Assembly: GCF_004216715.1 (NCBI RefSeq)
Contig: NZ_SGXG01000001.1
Location: forward strand, 992,001 to 1,056,000
Direction of reading: 5' to 3'
DNA from: Cecembia calidifontis
GTDB taxonomy: Bacteria; Bacteroidota; Bacteroidia; Cytophagales; Cyclobacteriaceae
DNA length: 64,000 nt
The number at the start of each line of letters is the position of its first letter. The stretch's first letter is position 1. The notes under the pieces were generated by a model. The model did not search any database and was not told where the DNA came from. It saw nothing but the letters and a program-made list of their open reading frames with translations. Below are positions 42,607 to 51,881 of this stretch, one piece after another. The position numbers and the translations under genes are program-made.

Positions 42607-45600
42607 ATGACAACCAAAAATTTCAATATCATAGAATTGGCTATGAAGCATAAGCAAATAGCCATTATCATTACATCTATTTTTGTGTTATTTGGCGTGT
42701 TTGCTTTATGGGTAATGCCAAGAAATGAATTTCCTGAATTTACCATTCGTCAAGGCTTAATCATCGGTGTTTACCCCGGTGCAACATCTGCACAGGTCGA
42801 AGAACAATTAACCACCAAAGTAGAAAGTTTTTTGTATGGATTTGAAGAAGTAAACAGGGAAAAAACCTATTCCATTTCCAAAGAGGGTATGTTGATTGTA
42901 TTTGTAGAAGTCAATAACAATGTAAAAGACCCTGATGCCTTTTGGGATAAAATAAAATTCGGGCTTAATAATGTGAAAGCAGAATTACCGCCACAGGTTT
43001 TAGCCCTGATAGCCAATAATGACTTTGGTAATACATCAGCCATTTTGCTTACGGTACAATCGGATAGTAAGACTTACAAGGAACTTGACCGTGAACTGAA
43101 AGTTATTGAAACGGAATTGCGAAAAATAAAAGCCGTTTCCAAAGTAAAACATTTTGGTTTGACACAAGAGCAAATTACCATTTACCCCGACAACGATAAA
43201 TTAGCTTATTATGCTGTAAAACCAATGAGTGTTTTGATTGCAGCACAGTTAGAGGGTGCTGTATATTATGGCGGGGAGTTAGATAATGCGGAGCAAATTA
43301 CACCGATACATATTCCTGCCTCTTACAATACCGAAGAAGATATAAAAAATCAAATCGTTTATACCGACCCCACAGGTAACGTTATCCGTGTAAAAGACGT
43401 AGCCCGTGTAGTAAGAGAATATCCCAAGCCTGATGCTTATATCAAAAACAACGGTACAAACAGTTTGCTCATTTCTTTGGAAATGCAACCCGGCAACAAC
43501 ATTGTTGCCTTTGGTAAAACAGTGGACGAAACGTTGCAATCGCTAAAAAGTAAAATTTCGCCTGATGTGCAAGTGGCAAAAATTGCCGATATGCCGCAAG
43601 CTGTCGGGCATTCCATTACACACTTCCTGAAAGAATTTTGCATTGCCATTATAGCGGTTATCATTGTTACAATGCTGTTGCTGCCTTTCCGTGTAGCAGC
43701 CGTTGCGGGAGCAACTATTCCGATTTCTATTTTCATAACCATTGGTATTTTATATGCGTTGGGTGTGGAACTGCATACCGTATCATTGGCAGGGTTGATT
43801 GTCGTGTTGGGTATGGTGGTGGACAATGCCATTGTGGTTTTGGACGGACACATTGAAAAATTAGACCACGGTGAAACACCGTGGAATGCAGCCTGGAAAA
43901 GTGCCAAAGAATTGTTTGTTCCTGTTTTTTCTGCAACATTGGCTATTATAGCAACTTATGTTCCATTGGTATTTTTCCTTGACGGAATGGTGGGCGACTT
44001 TGTCGGTTCGTTACCTATAACCATTGGTGTAGCTTTAATTGCTTCGTTGCTGATTGCCTGTTTGCTTGTTCCGTATATGAGTTATGTGTTCATCAAAAAA
44101 GGAATTAAAAAAGAACAGGACAAACCAAAGAAAAAATCGTTATTGGATTGGGTGCAGAGAATGTATGACAGCACATTGGAATGGGCGTTTCGTATTCCTA
44201 AAACAACCATTCTGTTAGGCGTTGTTTCGGTTGCATTAGGTGGATTAATCCTTGCCTTAGTTCCACGTCAGTTATTCCCAAAGGTGGACAGAAACCAATT
44301 TGCAGTAGAAATTTATTTGCCAGAGGGCAGTACGTTGGAGCAAACTGCTTTTGTTTCCGATAGTTTGGAACAAATGCTGATGAAAGACAAGCGGGTATTA
44401 AATGTAGCAGCATTTATAGGCACAAGTTCGCCACGTTTCCACACTACTTACGCCCCTAATTTTCCGTCAAAAAATTATGCCCAATTAGTCGTGAACACCC
44501 AAACGGCTGATGATGCACCTGCTATTTTGGAAGAATACGAAACCAAGTACCGAAATCTTTTTCCGAACGCTTATGTGCGGATGAAACAATTAGACCTGTT
44601 GAGTACCACAGCACCCATTGAAGTGCGTATCAGTGGCGATAATTTAGATACCATTAAAACATTGGCACAGCAGGTAAAAACCGTAATGGAAAAAAATGAA
44701 AACATTATTTGGGCAAGAACAGATTACTTAAATCCACGACAAGGAATAAGCATACAGATAAACGATGAAACCGCAAACCGATTGGGATTAACCAAAGGTG
44801 TAGTAGCTACATCATTGGCAGCAGGTTTATCGGGTTTGCCAATCGGTACAATTTGGGAGGGCGACTATCCGATAAGTATTAAGCTGATGAACGAGCCTCA
44901 ACAAAAAAACAGCTTTGACGACATCGGCAATCAAAATGTAACATCGCCATTAACAGGGGCTACCGTTCCTGTACGACAGATAGCAACGAAAATAACCAAT
45001 GATTGGAGCGAGGGGCAAATTATCCGGAGAAACGGAACAAGGACTATTACCGTTCGTGCCGATGTAAAACGTGGTGTATTGCCTTACAAAGTGCTGTCCG
45101 ATTTAAAAACAGAAATCAAAAAACTGCACAAAGATGAACAAGTTACTTTATCGTATGGCGGGGAAGAAGAAAGCGAAGTAGAAAACTATATCCCATTGGC
45201 TAAGGCTTTGTTTGCAGGTGTTTTGCTTATCTTCTTTATCCTGTTGTTTCAATTCAAAAATCCAAAATTGGTTTTCCTGGTGATGATGACAATGCCGTTA
45301 AGTTTTTTGGGTGCAGCATTGGGATTAGTTATTACAGGCTATCCGTTTGGTTTAACTTCTTTCTTAGGCATTATGAGCCTTATGGGGATTGTTGTCCGCA
45401 ATGGTATTATCCTCATTGATTATGCGGAAGAATTGAGAAGTAAAAACGGAATGTCGCTTTCCAATGCAGCCATAGCAGCAGGAAAACGCAGAATGCGACC
45501 AATATTTCTCACCTCATTTGCGGCTGCCGTTGGTGTTGTGCCAATGATAGTAAGCGGCTCTACCCTTTGGGGACCGCTTGGTGCGGTCGTGTGTTTCGGG

Positions 45601-45678
45601 TTATTGGTATCAATGATACTCACCCTGTATATGCTACCTGTAATGTATCAGCAATTATTTAAAAAAAATCACGCTTAA
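42607..45678 (+). CDS. RND-family multidrug efflux transporter
   Basis: 1023 residues, the usual RND length, with twelve predicted transmembrane helices in the 1+5+1+5 pattern. TM4 has GMVVDNAIVVLDGHIEKL; the proton-relay Asp is present, with Asn in place of the second Asp. PISIFITIGILYALGVEL and MGIVVRNGIILIDYAEE mark the repeated halves. It exports drugs or other amphiphiles with proton exchange. It is flanked by adaptor and TolC-type genes in one operon under the TetR regulator. Confidence 0.94.
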   Translation: MTTKNFNIIELAMKHKQIAIIITSIFVLFGVFALWVMPRNEFPEFTIRQGLIIGVYPGATSAQVEEQLTTKVESFLYGFEEVNREKTYSISKEGMLIVFVEVNNNVKDPDAFWDKIKFGLNNVKAELPPQVLALIANNDFGNTSAILLTVQSDSKTYKELDRELKVIETELRKIKAVSKVKHFGLTQEQITIYPDNDKLAYYAVKPMSVLIAAQLEGAVYYGGELDNAEQITPIHIPASYNTEEDIKNQIVYTDPTGNVIRVKDVARVVREYPKPDAYIKNNGTNSLLISLEMQPGNNIVAFGKTVDETLQSLKSKISPDVQVAKIADMPQAVGHSITHFLKEFCIAIIAVIIVTMLLLPFRVAAVAGATIPISIFITIGILYALGVELHTVSLAGLIVVLGMVVDNAIVVLDGHIEKLDHGETPWNAAWKSAKELFVPVFSATLAIIATYVPLVFFLDGMVGDFVGSLPITIGVALIASLLIACLLVPYMSYVFIKKGIKKEQDKPKKKSLLDWVQRMYDSTLEWAFRIPKTTILLGVVSVALGGLILALVPRQLFPKVDRNQFAVEIYLPEGSTLEQTAFVSDSLEQMLMKDKRVLNVAAFIGTSSPRFHTTYAPNFPSKNYAQLVVNTQTADDAPAILEEYETKYRNLFPNAYVRMKQLDLLSTTAPIEVRISGDNLDTIKTLAQQVKTVMEKNENIIWARTDYLNPRQGISIQINDETANRLGLTKGVVATSLAAGLSGLPIGTIWEGDYPISIKLMNEPQQKNSFDDIGNQNVTSPLTGATVPVRQIATKITNDWSEGQIIRRNGTRTITVRADVKRGVLPYKVLSDLKTEIKKLHKDEQVTLSYGGEEESEVENYIPLAKALFAGVLLIFFILLFQFKNPKLVFLVMMTMPLSFLGAALGLVITGYPFGLTSFLGIMSLMGIVVRNGIILIDYAEELRSKNGMSLSNAAIAAGKRRMRPIFLTSFAAAVGVVPMIVSGSTLWGPLGAVVCFGLLVSMILTLYMLPVMYQQLFKKNHA

Positions 45679-45688
45679 AAATCAAAAG

Positions 45689-47038
45689 ATGAAAAAAATA
45701 ACAATAATCATTGTTGCTTTGATTACATCGGCGGCAGCATACAGCCAAACCGCATTAACGTTGGAACAAAGCAAATCACTTGCTTTAAAAAACAACAAAG
45801 CATTGCAAAACAGTGCTTTGGAAATAGAAGCAGCACATCAGGTAAAGAAAACCGCATTTACAAACTATTTCCCGAAAGTGAGTGCTAATGTTTTGGGGTT
45901 TCAGGCTATCAATCCATTAATTGAATATAAAATGGAGGGTGGAAACTTACCTGTATATGACGGCAATCCCGCTAATCTTGGCACAGCTACGCAATTCGCT
46001 TATTTCCCCGGAATGGAATTGAGTATGCTTCAACGTTCAGCAATAGGCATTTTAAATATCGCACAGCCCATTTATGCAGGTGGAAAAATAAGCACAGGAA
46101 ACAAATTGGCAGCCCTTAATGTAGATGTGAAAGAAAAGCAGCAACAACTGACTGAAAACGAAATATTACTTAAAACCGAACAGCAGTATTGGCAGTTAAT
46201 TTCCTTGCAGGAAAAACAAAACACGTTGGAAAAATACGAACTGTTGTTAAACGATGTTCGCAAACAGGTAGATGATGCTTTCAAATCAGGGTTGATTATT
46301 AAAAACGATGTACTGAAAGTGCAAATCAAACAAAGCGAATTAGAAGCCAATAAAAACAAATTGCTGAACGGAAAGAAATTAGCGACAATGCAATTCTGCC
46401 AAACCATAGGGATACCTTATGACAGCACATTGGTATTGCAGGAAGTAATTGATATAAGCCAAAGCCCTTACCAATATTACACCGACAACCAAAACGCATT
46501 AACCCAAAGAACGGAGTACCAGCTTTTGGAAAAATCGGTAGAAGCCACACAACTACAAACTAAAATGAAAACAGGCGACTATATGCCCACCGTTGCCGTT
46601 GGATTGGCAGGTTATCATATCAATATGTTGGAAAAAGGAGTGAATAATTATACCAATGGATTGGCTTATGTGTCGGTTTCCATTCCAATATCCGATTGGT
46701 GGGGCGGAAGCTATGCCATTAAAGAACAGAAAATAAAACAACGAATTGCAGAAAACACATTTGAGGACACCAAAGGTTTATTAAACCTGCAAATGGAAAA
46801 GGCTTGGACTGATGTAAACGAAGCGTGGAAGCAAATAGCCATTATGAAAGAAACAGCCATACAAGCCGAAGAAAATTTAAAAGTAAGTAAAACAGGTTAT
46901 GAAAGCGGTATAGTAACATTATCCGATTTGTTGGAAGCACAGGCATTAGTTACCGAAACAGCCGATAAGCTGACAGATGCACAAACACAATACAAGTTGG
47001 CGGTTACTACTTATTTGCAAGTAACGGGGAGAAAATAA
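45689..47038 (+). CDS. TolC-family outer-membrane efflux channel
   Basis: 449 residues. Signal peptide MKKITIIIVALITSAAAYSQ. Two outer-membrane-efflux repeats with long helices, e.g. LTLEQSKSLALKNNKALQNS and GYESGIVTLSDLLEAQALV. It completes the tripartite pump. The gene ends 3 bp before the insertion point of the IS3-family element, so the pump operon itself is intact. Confidence 0.93.
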   Translation: MKKITIIIVALITSAAAYSQTALTLEQSKSLALKNNKALQNSALEIEAAHQVKKTAFTNYFPKVSANVLGFQAINPLIEYKMEGGNLPVYDGNPANLGTATQFAYFPGMELSMLQRSAIGILNIAQPIYAGGKISTGNKLAALNVDVKEKQQQLTENEILLKTEQQYWQLISLQEKQNTLEKYELLLNDVRKQVDDAFKSGLIIKNDVLKVQIKQSELEANKNKLLNGKKLATMQFCQTIGIPYDSTLVLQEVIDISQSPYQYYTDNQNALTQRTEYQLLEKSVEATQLQTKMKTGDYMPTVAVGLAGYHINMLEKGVNNYTNGLAYVSVSIPISDWWGGSYAIKEQKIKQRIAENTFEDTKGLLNLQMEKAWTDVNEAWKQIAIMKETAIQAEENLKVSKTGYESGIVTLSDLLEAQALVTETADKLTDAQTQYKLAVTTYLQVTGRK

Positions 47039-47093
47039 CATGACTTGTCCTGAAATAGGTTGACAGAATTGTTAACCTTATTTCGCACAAAAA

Positions 47094-47438
47094 ATGAGTC
47101 AAAAAAGAAAAACAAAAGAAGAAATTGTTGCCGAGTATTTAACAGGCAACTACACTTATCGGGAACTTGGATTGAAATATGATATTCCATTTCGCAGTAT
47201 TTGCGATTGGGTTTTGGAATATCAAGGGCGAAAACCAACATGGCGTGAAAAGATGAAACGCAAACGGGAAAAAGAAAAAGGCGTAAAAGAGCCTGAATTG
47301 CCAAACGAAGTAAAGCTCCTACAGAAGGAGCTTAAAAAAAAGCAACAATTGCATAATAAGCTGCTTGAAGAAATCATCAATATTGCCAATAAAGAAACAG
47401 GAACCGATTGGAAAAAAAAGCTTGGCACCAAGCAATAA
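47094..47438 (+). CDS. IS3-family transposase OrfA (HTH)
   Basis: 114 residues. HTH region EEIVAEYLTGNYTYRELGLK followed by YDIPFRSICDWV, and a C-terminal coiled coil (LLQKELKKKQQLHNKLLEEI). The 3' end has a slippery run of A at 47412-47419 followed by the hairpin GCTTG-GCAC-CAAGC (47420-47433). This fits programmed -1 frameshifting into OrfB. Confidence 0.88.
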   Translation: MSQKRKTKEEIVAEYLTGNYTYRELGLKYDIPFRSICDWVLEYQGRKPTWREKMKRKREKEKGVKEPELPNEVKLLQKELKKKQQLHNKLLEEIINIANKETGTDWKKKLGTKQ

Positions 47439-48340
47439 TGAATATAGGGCAAAGCGAAAGCCGAAGCATACAAACGCTTTGCTCATTGCTTGGTTATAGT
47501 CGGCAAGCCTTTTATAAATTTGTCAAACACGCTGAAAAAGAAGCATTGCAGCATGATTTAATTCTTCAAGAAGTATTGAGAATTAGAAAAACACTAAAGC
47601 GATTAGGAACAAGGAAACTGCTGTTTAAAATGGAAGGATTTATGAGAGAACACCATATTGAGATTGGCAGAGATGCCATGTTTGATTTGCTGGCGACTCA
47701 TAAATTATTGATAAGGAAAAGAAAACGTAGAGTTCCGGTTACAACTTTCTCTGATCACTGGATGCGAAAATATCCGAACCTGATAGTTGACTTTATTCCA
47801 ACTGCTCCCAATCAACTTTGGGTAAGCGATATTACTTACATCACGTTGAAAGATGATTTTGCTTATTTATCATTAATTACGGATGCTTACAGCAGAAAGA
47901 TAGTAGGGTTTTACCTATCAGAAACGCTATCGGCAGATGGCTGTATAAAAGCATTGCAAATGGCTTTAAATAATAATCCGCAACTGGGAAGACTCATTCA
48001 TCATTCTGATAGAGGAAGTCAATACTGTTGTGCCGATTACGTTTCAATACTCGACAAGCACTTTGTTAAAATCAGCATGACTCAAAGTGGTGACCCTTTA
48101 GAAAATGCAATCGCAGAAAGAGTAAACGGAATTTTGAAAGATGAGTTGTTGGAGAAAATTTACATCAATTATCAGGAAGCTAAACAAGCTATTGCAGCAG
48201 CAATTAGCATCTACAACTATCAAAGACCGCATAGCAGTATTGATATGTTAACTCCTATTGAAGCTCATTTACGAGAAGGAGAACTAAAACGCAGATGGAA
48301 AAATTATTATTCAAAAAAGAAGGAGGTTGTTATGTCGTAA
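47408..48340 (+). CDS. IS3-family transposase OrfB (DDE)
   Basis: 310 residues as an independent frame; it is normally made as an OrfAB fusion by -1 frameshifting. HTH_21-like region, then the rve integrase core: WVSDITYITLKDDFAYLSLI, IHHSDRGSQYCC, and Glu in DPLENAIAERVNGILKDE. All three acidic residues are present. Confidence 0.93.
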   Translation: MEKKAWHQAIMNIGQSESRSIQTLCSLLGYSRQAFYKFVKHAEKEALQHDLILQEVLRIRKTLKRLGTRKLLFKMEGFMREHHIEIGRDAMFDLLATHKLLIRKRKRRVPVTTFSDHWMRKYPNLIVDFIPTAPNQLWVSDITYITLKDDFAYLSLITDAYSRKIVGFYLSETLSADGCIKALQMALNNNPQLGRLIHHSDRGSQYCCADYVSILDKHFVKISMTQSGDPLENAIAERVNGILKDELLEKIYINYQEAKQAIAAAISIYNYQRPHSSIDMLTPIEAHLREGELKRRWKNYYSKKKEVVMS

Positions 48341-48548
48341 AATGAGTTTTTTTCAGGCATGAAGGGTTCAAGAATAAAAAAGCCAAGCTGTTACACTTGG
48401 CTAAATAAGACGTTTTATTCCGTCACCCGGAGATGTATCCCTGGCAAGTTGCTCTCCAGCAGAGCTTGCTTCCGTTTAGTCTCCAAGGCAAATGTAAACC
48501 TTATTTAGGATTAATGAAAAATGTGTAAACTTGTAACAGGATTTAGAA
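48341..48548. other. 3' non-coding part of the IS3-family element
   Basis: Contains the stem-loop AGCCAAG...CTTGGCT (48383-48404), probably a terminator or structural end. No gene. It ends at the target duplication ATTTAGAA of the nested IS256-type element. Confidence 0.5.
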
Positions 48549-49977
48549 GACACTATCCCGATAAGTGTGTAAACTTCAAATTATGGTTTTATTGTCAGGT
48601 ATCAAGAAGCCTGACCCTATCACCAAATATAAGCAGGAAACTGTTAAGAATAGCTCCCCAGTCTCTGATAGGCATAGTCCATTTTTTCGATGCTTCTCTT
48701 GCAGCCAGGAAAACAGACTTCATTACGGCATCATCTGTCGGGAAAGAGAGCTTGTTTTTGGTGTATTTTCTGATCTTTCCATTGAGATTTTCAATCAGGT
48801 TGGTGGTATAGATGATTTTACGGATTTCAGCCGGGTAATCGAAGAAAACGGTGAGTTCATCCCAGTTGTCCCTCCAGCTTTTGATGGCATAAGCGTATTT
48901 GGATTCCCATTTTTTGGCAAAATCGTTCAGGGCAGCCCAAGCAGCATCTTTTGTAGGGGCGGTATAAATTTCCTTCATATCCCTTGTAAACGCCCTGCGG
49001 TCTTTCCATGCGACATATCTACATGCGTTTCTGATCTGGTGGACGACACATATCTGAGTGACTGATTGGGGGAATGAAGCTTTTATCGTATCAGTAAACC
49101 CGTTCAGGTTGTCAGTTGCCGTTATGAGAATATCTTCAACCCCTCTGGCTTTCAGGTCGGTGAGTACCCCCATCCAGAAAGCCGAAGATTCATTCTTGCC
49201 AAGCCAAAGGCCTAGGATCTCTTTAAGGCCGTTAGTTCTGAGGCCAACGGCAATATAAACGGTCTTGTTGACCACTTTGGAGTTCTCCCTGACTTTGAAG
49301 GATATACCATCCATCCAAACGATCAGGTATACAGGGTCAAGCGGCCTGTTTCTCCATGCAACAATATCCTCCGCTACGGCACCGGTAACCCTTGAGATGG
49401 TGGAGGAGGAAACATTGATGTCATAAAGCTCCCGGATCTGTTCTTCGATGTCCTGGTTTGACATTCCCTTGGCATACATGGAAATGATCACGTTTTCAAC
49501 GCCCTCCGCCATGCTTCTGCGTTTGGGCACAAGGGCAGGCTCAAAGCTGCCGTCCCTGTCTCTTGGGACTCTGATTTCAGCTTCCCCAAATGTGTTTTTT
49601 ATTGTTTTGGTGGAATAGCCGTTCCTTGAATTGGGATTATCGGAATTCTGATGCTTTTCATAGCCAAGATGGGCATCCAGCTCGCCTTCAAGCATTTTCT
49701 CAACGGCTCTTTTCTGAAGCTGTTGAAGGAAGGAATTAAGCTCCCCGGCAGTCCTGAACTGCTTGAGGAAGTCATCATTTAGGAGATCTTCTTTTTTCAT
49801 TTTTGTAATCTGTGTGTTATAAAGGTAAGAAATTGTCCACACACAGACCGGGGGGCGCCTACCGCGGGTTCCTCAAATTCCCTGTGCGATTTCTTCTAAA
49901 TCACACAGAGAATTTCGAGGTTTAACTTTAACTTCGTAAGTAGTGAAACCAACTTACACAGTTTGTGTCATAGTCCC
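48549..49977 (-). mobile_element. IS256-family insertion sequence, copy 2
   Basis: Same 1429-bp element as 13424-14852, flanked by an 8-bp duplication ATTTAGAA (48541-48548 and 49978-49985). Inserted within the IS3-family element. Confidence 0.92.
48595..49800 (-). CDS. IS256-family transposase, copy 2
   Basis: 401 residues, same protein as the one at 13470-14675, with VWMDGISFKVRE and YTTNLIENLNGKIRKYTKN. Two identical copies in different cassettes suggest recent activity. Confidence 0.95.
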   Translation of the reverse strand: MKKEDLLNDDFLKQFRTAGELNSFLQQLQKRAVEKMLEGELDAHLGYEKHQNSDNPNSRNGYSTKTIKNTFGEAEIRVPRDRDGSFEPALVPKRRSMAEGVENVIISMYAKGMSNQDIEEQIRELYDINVSSSTISRVTGAVAEDIVAWRNRPLDPVYLIVWMDGISFKVRENSKVVNKTVYIAVGLRTNGLKEILGLWLGKNESSAFWMGVLTDLKARGVEDILITATDNLNGFTDTIKASFPQSVTQICVVHQIRNACRYVAWKDRRAFTRDMKEIYTAPTKDAAWAALNDFAKKWESKYAYAIKSWRDNWDELTVFFDYPAEIRKIIYTTNLIENLNGKIRKYTKNKLSFPTDDAVMKSVFLAAREASKKWTMPIRDWGAILNSFLLIFGDRVRLLDT

Positions 49978-50035
49978 ATTTAGAACCAAAAAAGTGTCAA
50001 CTTTTTTTAGGACGAGTCACATAACTTCCAAACAC

Positions 50036-50102
50036 AGGGCAAGCACATTTGCAAACCGCACAAGGCTCAACACAATCCAAAGTTTGCAAAAGAGCTTGCC
50101 CT
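50036..50102. repeat. Covarying hairpin R3 (end of cassette 10)
   Basis: Left arm 50036-50056 (AGGGCAAGCACATTTGCAAA plus C) and right arm 50082-50102 pair throughout except the conserved ACA/AGA mismatch. The T-run after it could make it a terminator. Confidence 0.65.
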
Positions 50103-50197
50103 TTTCCCGACAGACAAAAAAATTCCTTTCCCCCTCTTTTTATTTTTCAGCAGACACACGACCAAACACGACAAACAGCGGACAACAAAAAGCCACA

Positions 50198-50333
50198 TAC
50201 CGCTAACAAGGGTTTGGCGTAATGGCGGGTGAAGTGCTTCGTTTGAACATTTATGGTATATTTGAACTTTGGTTCTTCGTATCAACCGTAGTGCTATAAT
50301 GCCGCCACTACGCCAAGCCCCAAAACGTTGTGC
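50198..50333 (+). repeat. attC-like site J (end of cassette 10)
   Basis: R'' TACCGCTAAC; inner arms GGTTTGGCGTAATGGCGG and CCGCCACTACGCCAAGCC; R' G^TTGTGC with the junction at 50327/50328. Confidence 0.88.
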
Positions 50334-50358
50334 CTCATTGTAGAAAGCCGACCGCACA

Positions 50359-50420
50359 TTCAAGCACATTTGGTTTTTGCCGACACAAAAAGCCCAAACA
50401 AAAAACCAAAAGAGCTTGAA
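50359..50420. repeat. Covarying hairpin R4 (start of cassette 11)
   Basis: Arms TTCAAGCACATTTGGTTTTT and AAAAACCAAAAGAGCTTGAA, with the same ACA/AGA mismatch. It lies just past the stop of the WYL gene, where it could act as that gene's terminator. Confidence 0.65.
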
Positions 50421-50432
50421 TTTTGCCAACGC

Positions 50433-51437
50433 TCAATAAAGACGACCGGCTAACTTGAGACGCTGAGAAATACGTTCTTTGAAATCCTGTGGAGAAATTA
50501 CCTTGACTTGTTCTCCGAAAGAAAGAATCAATCGTTCCAACTCAAAATTTGGAATGACTTTGATTTTGACTTCAAGTCCAGTTGGATCGTTTTTGTGCTT
50601 TTGACTTGGATGAATGGGCTTTGTAATGACATAAGGAGCAACTTCAGGAGAAAACTTCAAGATGATTTCCTGTAAGTCCCCATTTTCGGGGCGGGTTACT
50701 CCAACCAAATCGAAAAAGTACTCTTGCCAATCGGTTTCTGACTGTTTGTATTTCTGGGCAGTTTCAGACAATGACTCAATTCGGTCTAAGGCAAGATTCC
50801 AATTCGGAACCTGATTGTTTGCATTGAGACCAAAGACAAACCACCTATTGTTATACTGCTTTAAATAGTATGGATGAAAAGTGATTTCGTATGGTTCAGA
50901 ACTTTTAAAGTCCTTGTATTTGACAAGTAAAACCCGCTCATTAACTATGGCATTGAACAGTGGAGTTAAAAAATGAAGCCCTTTAAGGTCAATATTGCTC
51001 TCAAAGCTGATGATTTCACTTTTACGCTCAATTAAGCCAAACTTAGATTCAAGCATTGGAATCATTTCATTGACCCACTCAAACTGTGGTGTACCGGAGA
51101 AACGAGAAAAAATTTGAAGGGCTGACTTTATTTGTTCGGCTTCCGAATCATTTAAAGGTTGGTTACTGATTGAAAAAGATAAATCTTCATATCGATAAAA
51201 TACTTTTCGACCATGACGGATTCTGCCAAGAGGGATAGACCAGCCTGCATCACTTTCCATGAAACGAATGTCATCAAACAATTGCCTTCTTTGTATTCCT
51301 TCGCTGTTTGGGTCAAAATCCATCAATGCTTTGTTGCACTCTTCGAGCAGGTCTTCCCAAAAATACATCCTGCCCGTGTTGCGAAAGCAACGGTCTAATA
51401 CCTGATAGCGGATAAGTGCATTTTTGTTGACAGACAT
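50433..51437 (-). CDS. WYL-domain transcriptional regulator
   Basis: 334 residues. The N-terminal winged helix spans about residues 1-80 (KNALIRYQVLDRCFRNTGRM). The central WYL domain holds LLVKYKDFKSSEPYEITFHP, then YYLKQYNNRWFVFGL, and a C-terminal WCX part follows (residues 245-334). WYL proteins of this layout repress phage-defence operons and respond to nucleic acids. It is divergent from the retron genes, and two GTGCA-N7-TGCAC sites lie in the intergenic region, one over its own promoter. Confidence 0.9.
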   Translation of the reverse strand: MSVNKNALIRYQVLDRCFRNTGRMYFWEDLLEECNKALMDFDPNSEGIQRRQLFDDIRFMESDAGWSIPLGRIRHGRKVFYRYEDLSFSISNQPLNDSEAEQIKSALQIFSRFSGTPQFEWVNEMIPMLESKFGLIERKSEIISFESNIDLKGLHFLTPLFNAIVNERVLLVKYKDFKSSEPYEITFHPYYLKQYNNRWFVFGLNANNQVPNWNLALDRIESLSETAQKYKQSETDWQEYFFDLVGVTRPENGDLQEIILKFSPEVAPYVITKPIHPSQKHKNDPTGLEVKIKVIPNFELERLILSFGEQVKVISPQDFKERISQRLKLAGRLY

Positions 51438-51453
51438 AATTTAAATATTTTTA

Positions 51454-51482
51454 GTGCAGGTGAAATGCACAGCACAAAGATA
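51454..51482 (-). promoter_or_regulatory. Promoter and operator of the WYL gene
   Basis: Minus-strand exact -7 box TATCTTTG (51475-51482) followed by GTGCA-N7-TGCAC (51454-51470). The operator covers the expected transcription start, which suggests autorepression. Confidence 0.7.
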
Positions 51483-51532
51483 CTTTTATTCCCTGAATGA
51501 GCAATGTAATGAATGGAAATACAAAATACGCT

Positions 51533-51598
51533 TTTGTAACTTATTTTTATCTGTATCTTTACCGTGCAGATTGAGTGCACATAAACGCTATACTTTTG
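51533..51598 (+). promoter_or_regulatory. Promoter region and operator of the retron transcript
   Basis: Second GTGCA-N7-TGCAC site at 51564-51580. Two candidate -7 boxes: TATCTTTA (51554-51561, with a -33 TTTG at 51533-51536 and the operator over its start), or the exact TACTTTTG (51591-51598, with the operator between -33 and -7). Either way, a WYL dimer would block transcription. Confidence 0.65.
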
Positions 51599-51603
51599 CA
51601 GAA

Positions 51604-51881
51604 GTTCTTTGAAACACTTGCCACAAGATATTGATTCGTGGGTGCTGGTCTCAGATTTCGGTTTGAGACAATGATCGGCATCTTCTCCCGACCTCTGGTT
51701 GGGATGAATGTCACTTAGGCATTTTTAACAGCGGTTATTGATTTCAATGTCAATAATATGAAGTTGTTATTGATGTAATTATTAGTGATGAATAGGTATT
51801 GATTTTCAGTTATTATAATTGAAATATTCATACAAAAAGAGTATCCGGCAGGTGTTTTCAAAGTCCTTCAAAACTTTAGAC
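51604..51881 (+). ncRNA. Candidate retron msr-msd non-coding RNA
   Basis: 278 bp without a gene between the promoter and the reverse-transcriptase start, rich in paired segments: CCACAA with TTCGTGG; GTCTCA with TGAGAC (51696 region); TCCCGACC with GGTTGGGA; TCACT with AGTGA spanning a TTATTGA/TCAATAA hairpin. Retrons encode their template RNA at this position. The a1/a2 pairing and the branching G were not identified, so boundaries are uncertain. Confidence 0.55.

Larger units (their letters stand above)
47042..50018 (+). mobile_element. IS3-family insertion sequence, split by a nested IS256-type element
   Basis: Left end GACTTGTCCTGAAATAGG at 47042; right end on the opposite strand GACTCGTCCTAAAAAAAG, both followed by a GTTGACA motif. 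Flanked by a 4-bp duplication ACAT (47038-47041 and 50019-50022). Without the inner element (48549-49977 plus its 8-bp duplication) the native length is about 1.54 kb. The right part after 49986 is the orphaned end of this element. Confidence 0.8.
40584..50327 (+). mobile_element. Cassette 10: TetR-RND efflux operon with nested insertion sequences
   Basis: Starts TTAGCGGTA and ends with R'' TACCGCTAAC (9 complementary bases). 9.7 kb, about 6.8 kb without the IS3-family element that itself contains the second IS256-type element. Confidence 0.78.

Noticed and set aside
48341..48360. Right end of the IS3-family element at TTTCAGGCATGA
   Set aside because: A better terminal repeat pair and a 4-bp duplication place the end at 50018, beyond the nested element.
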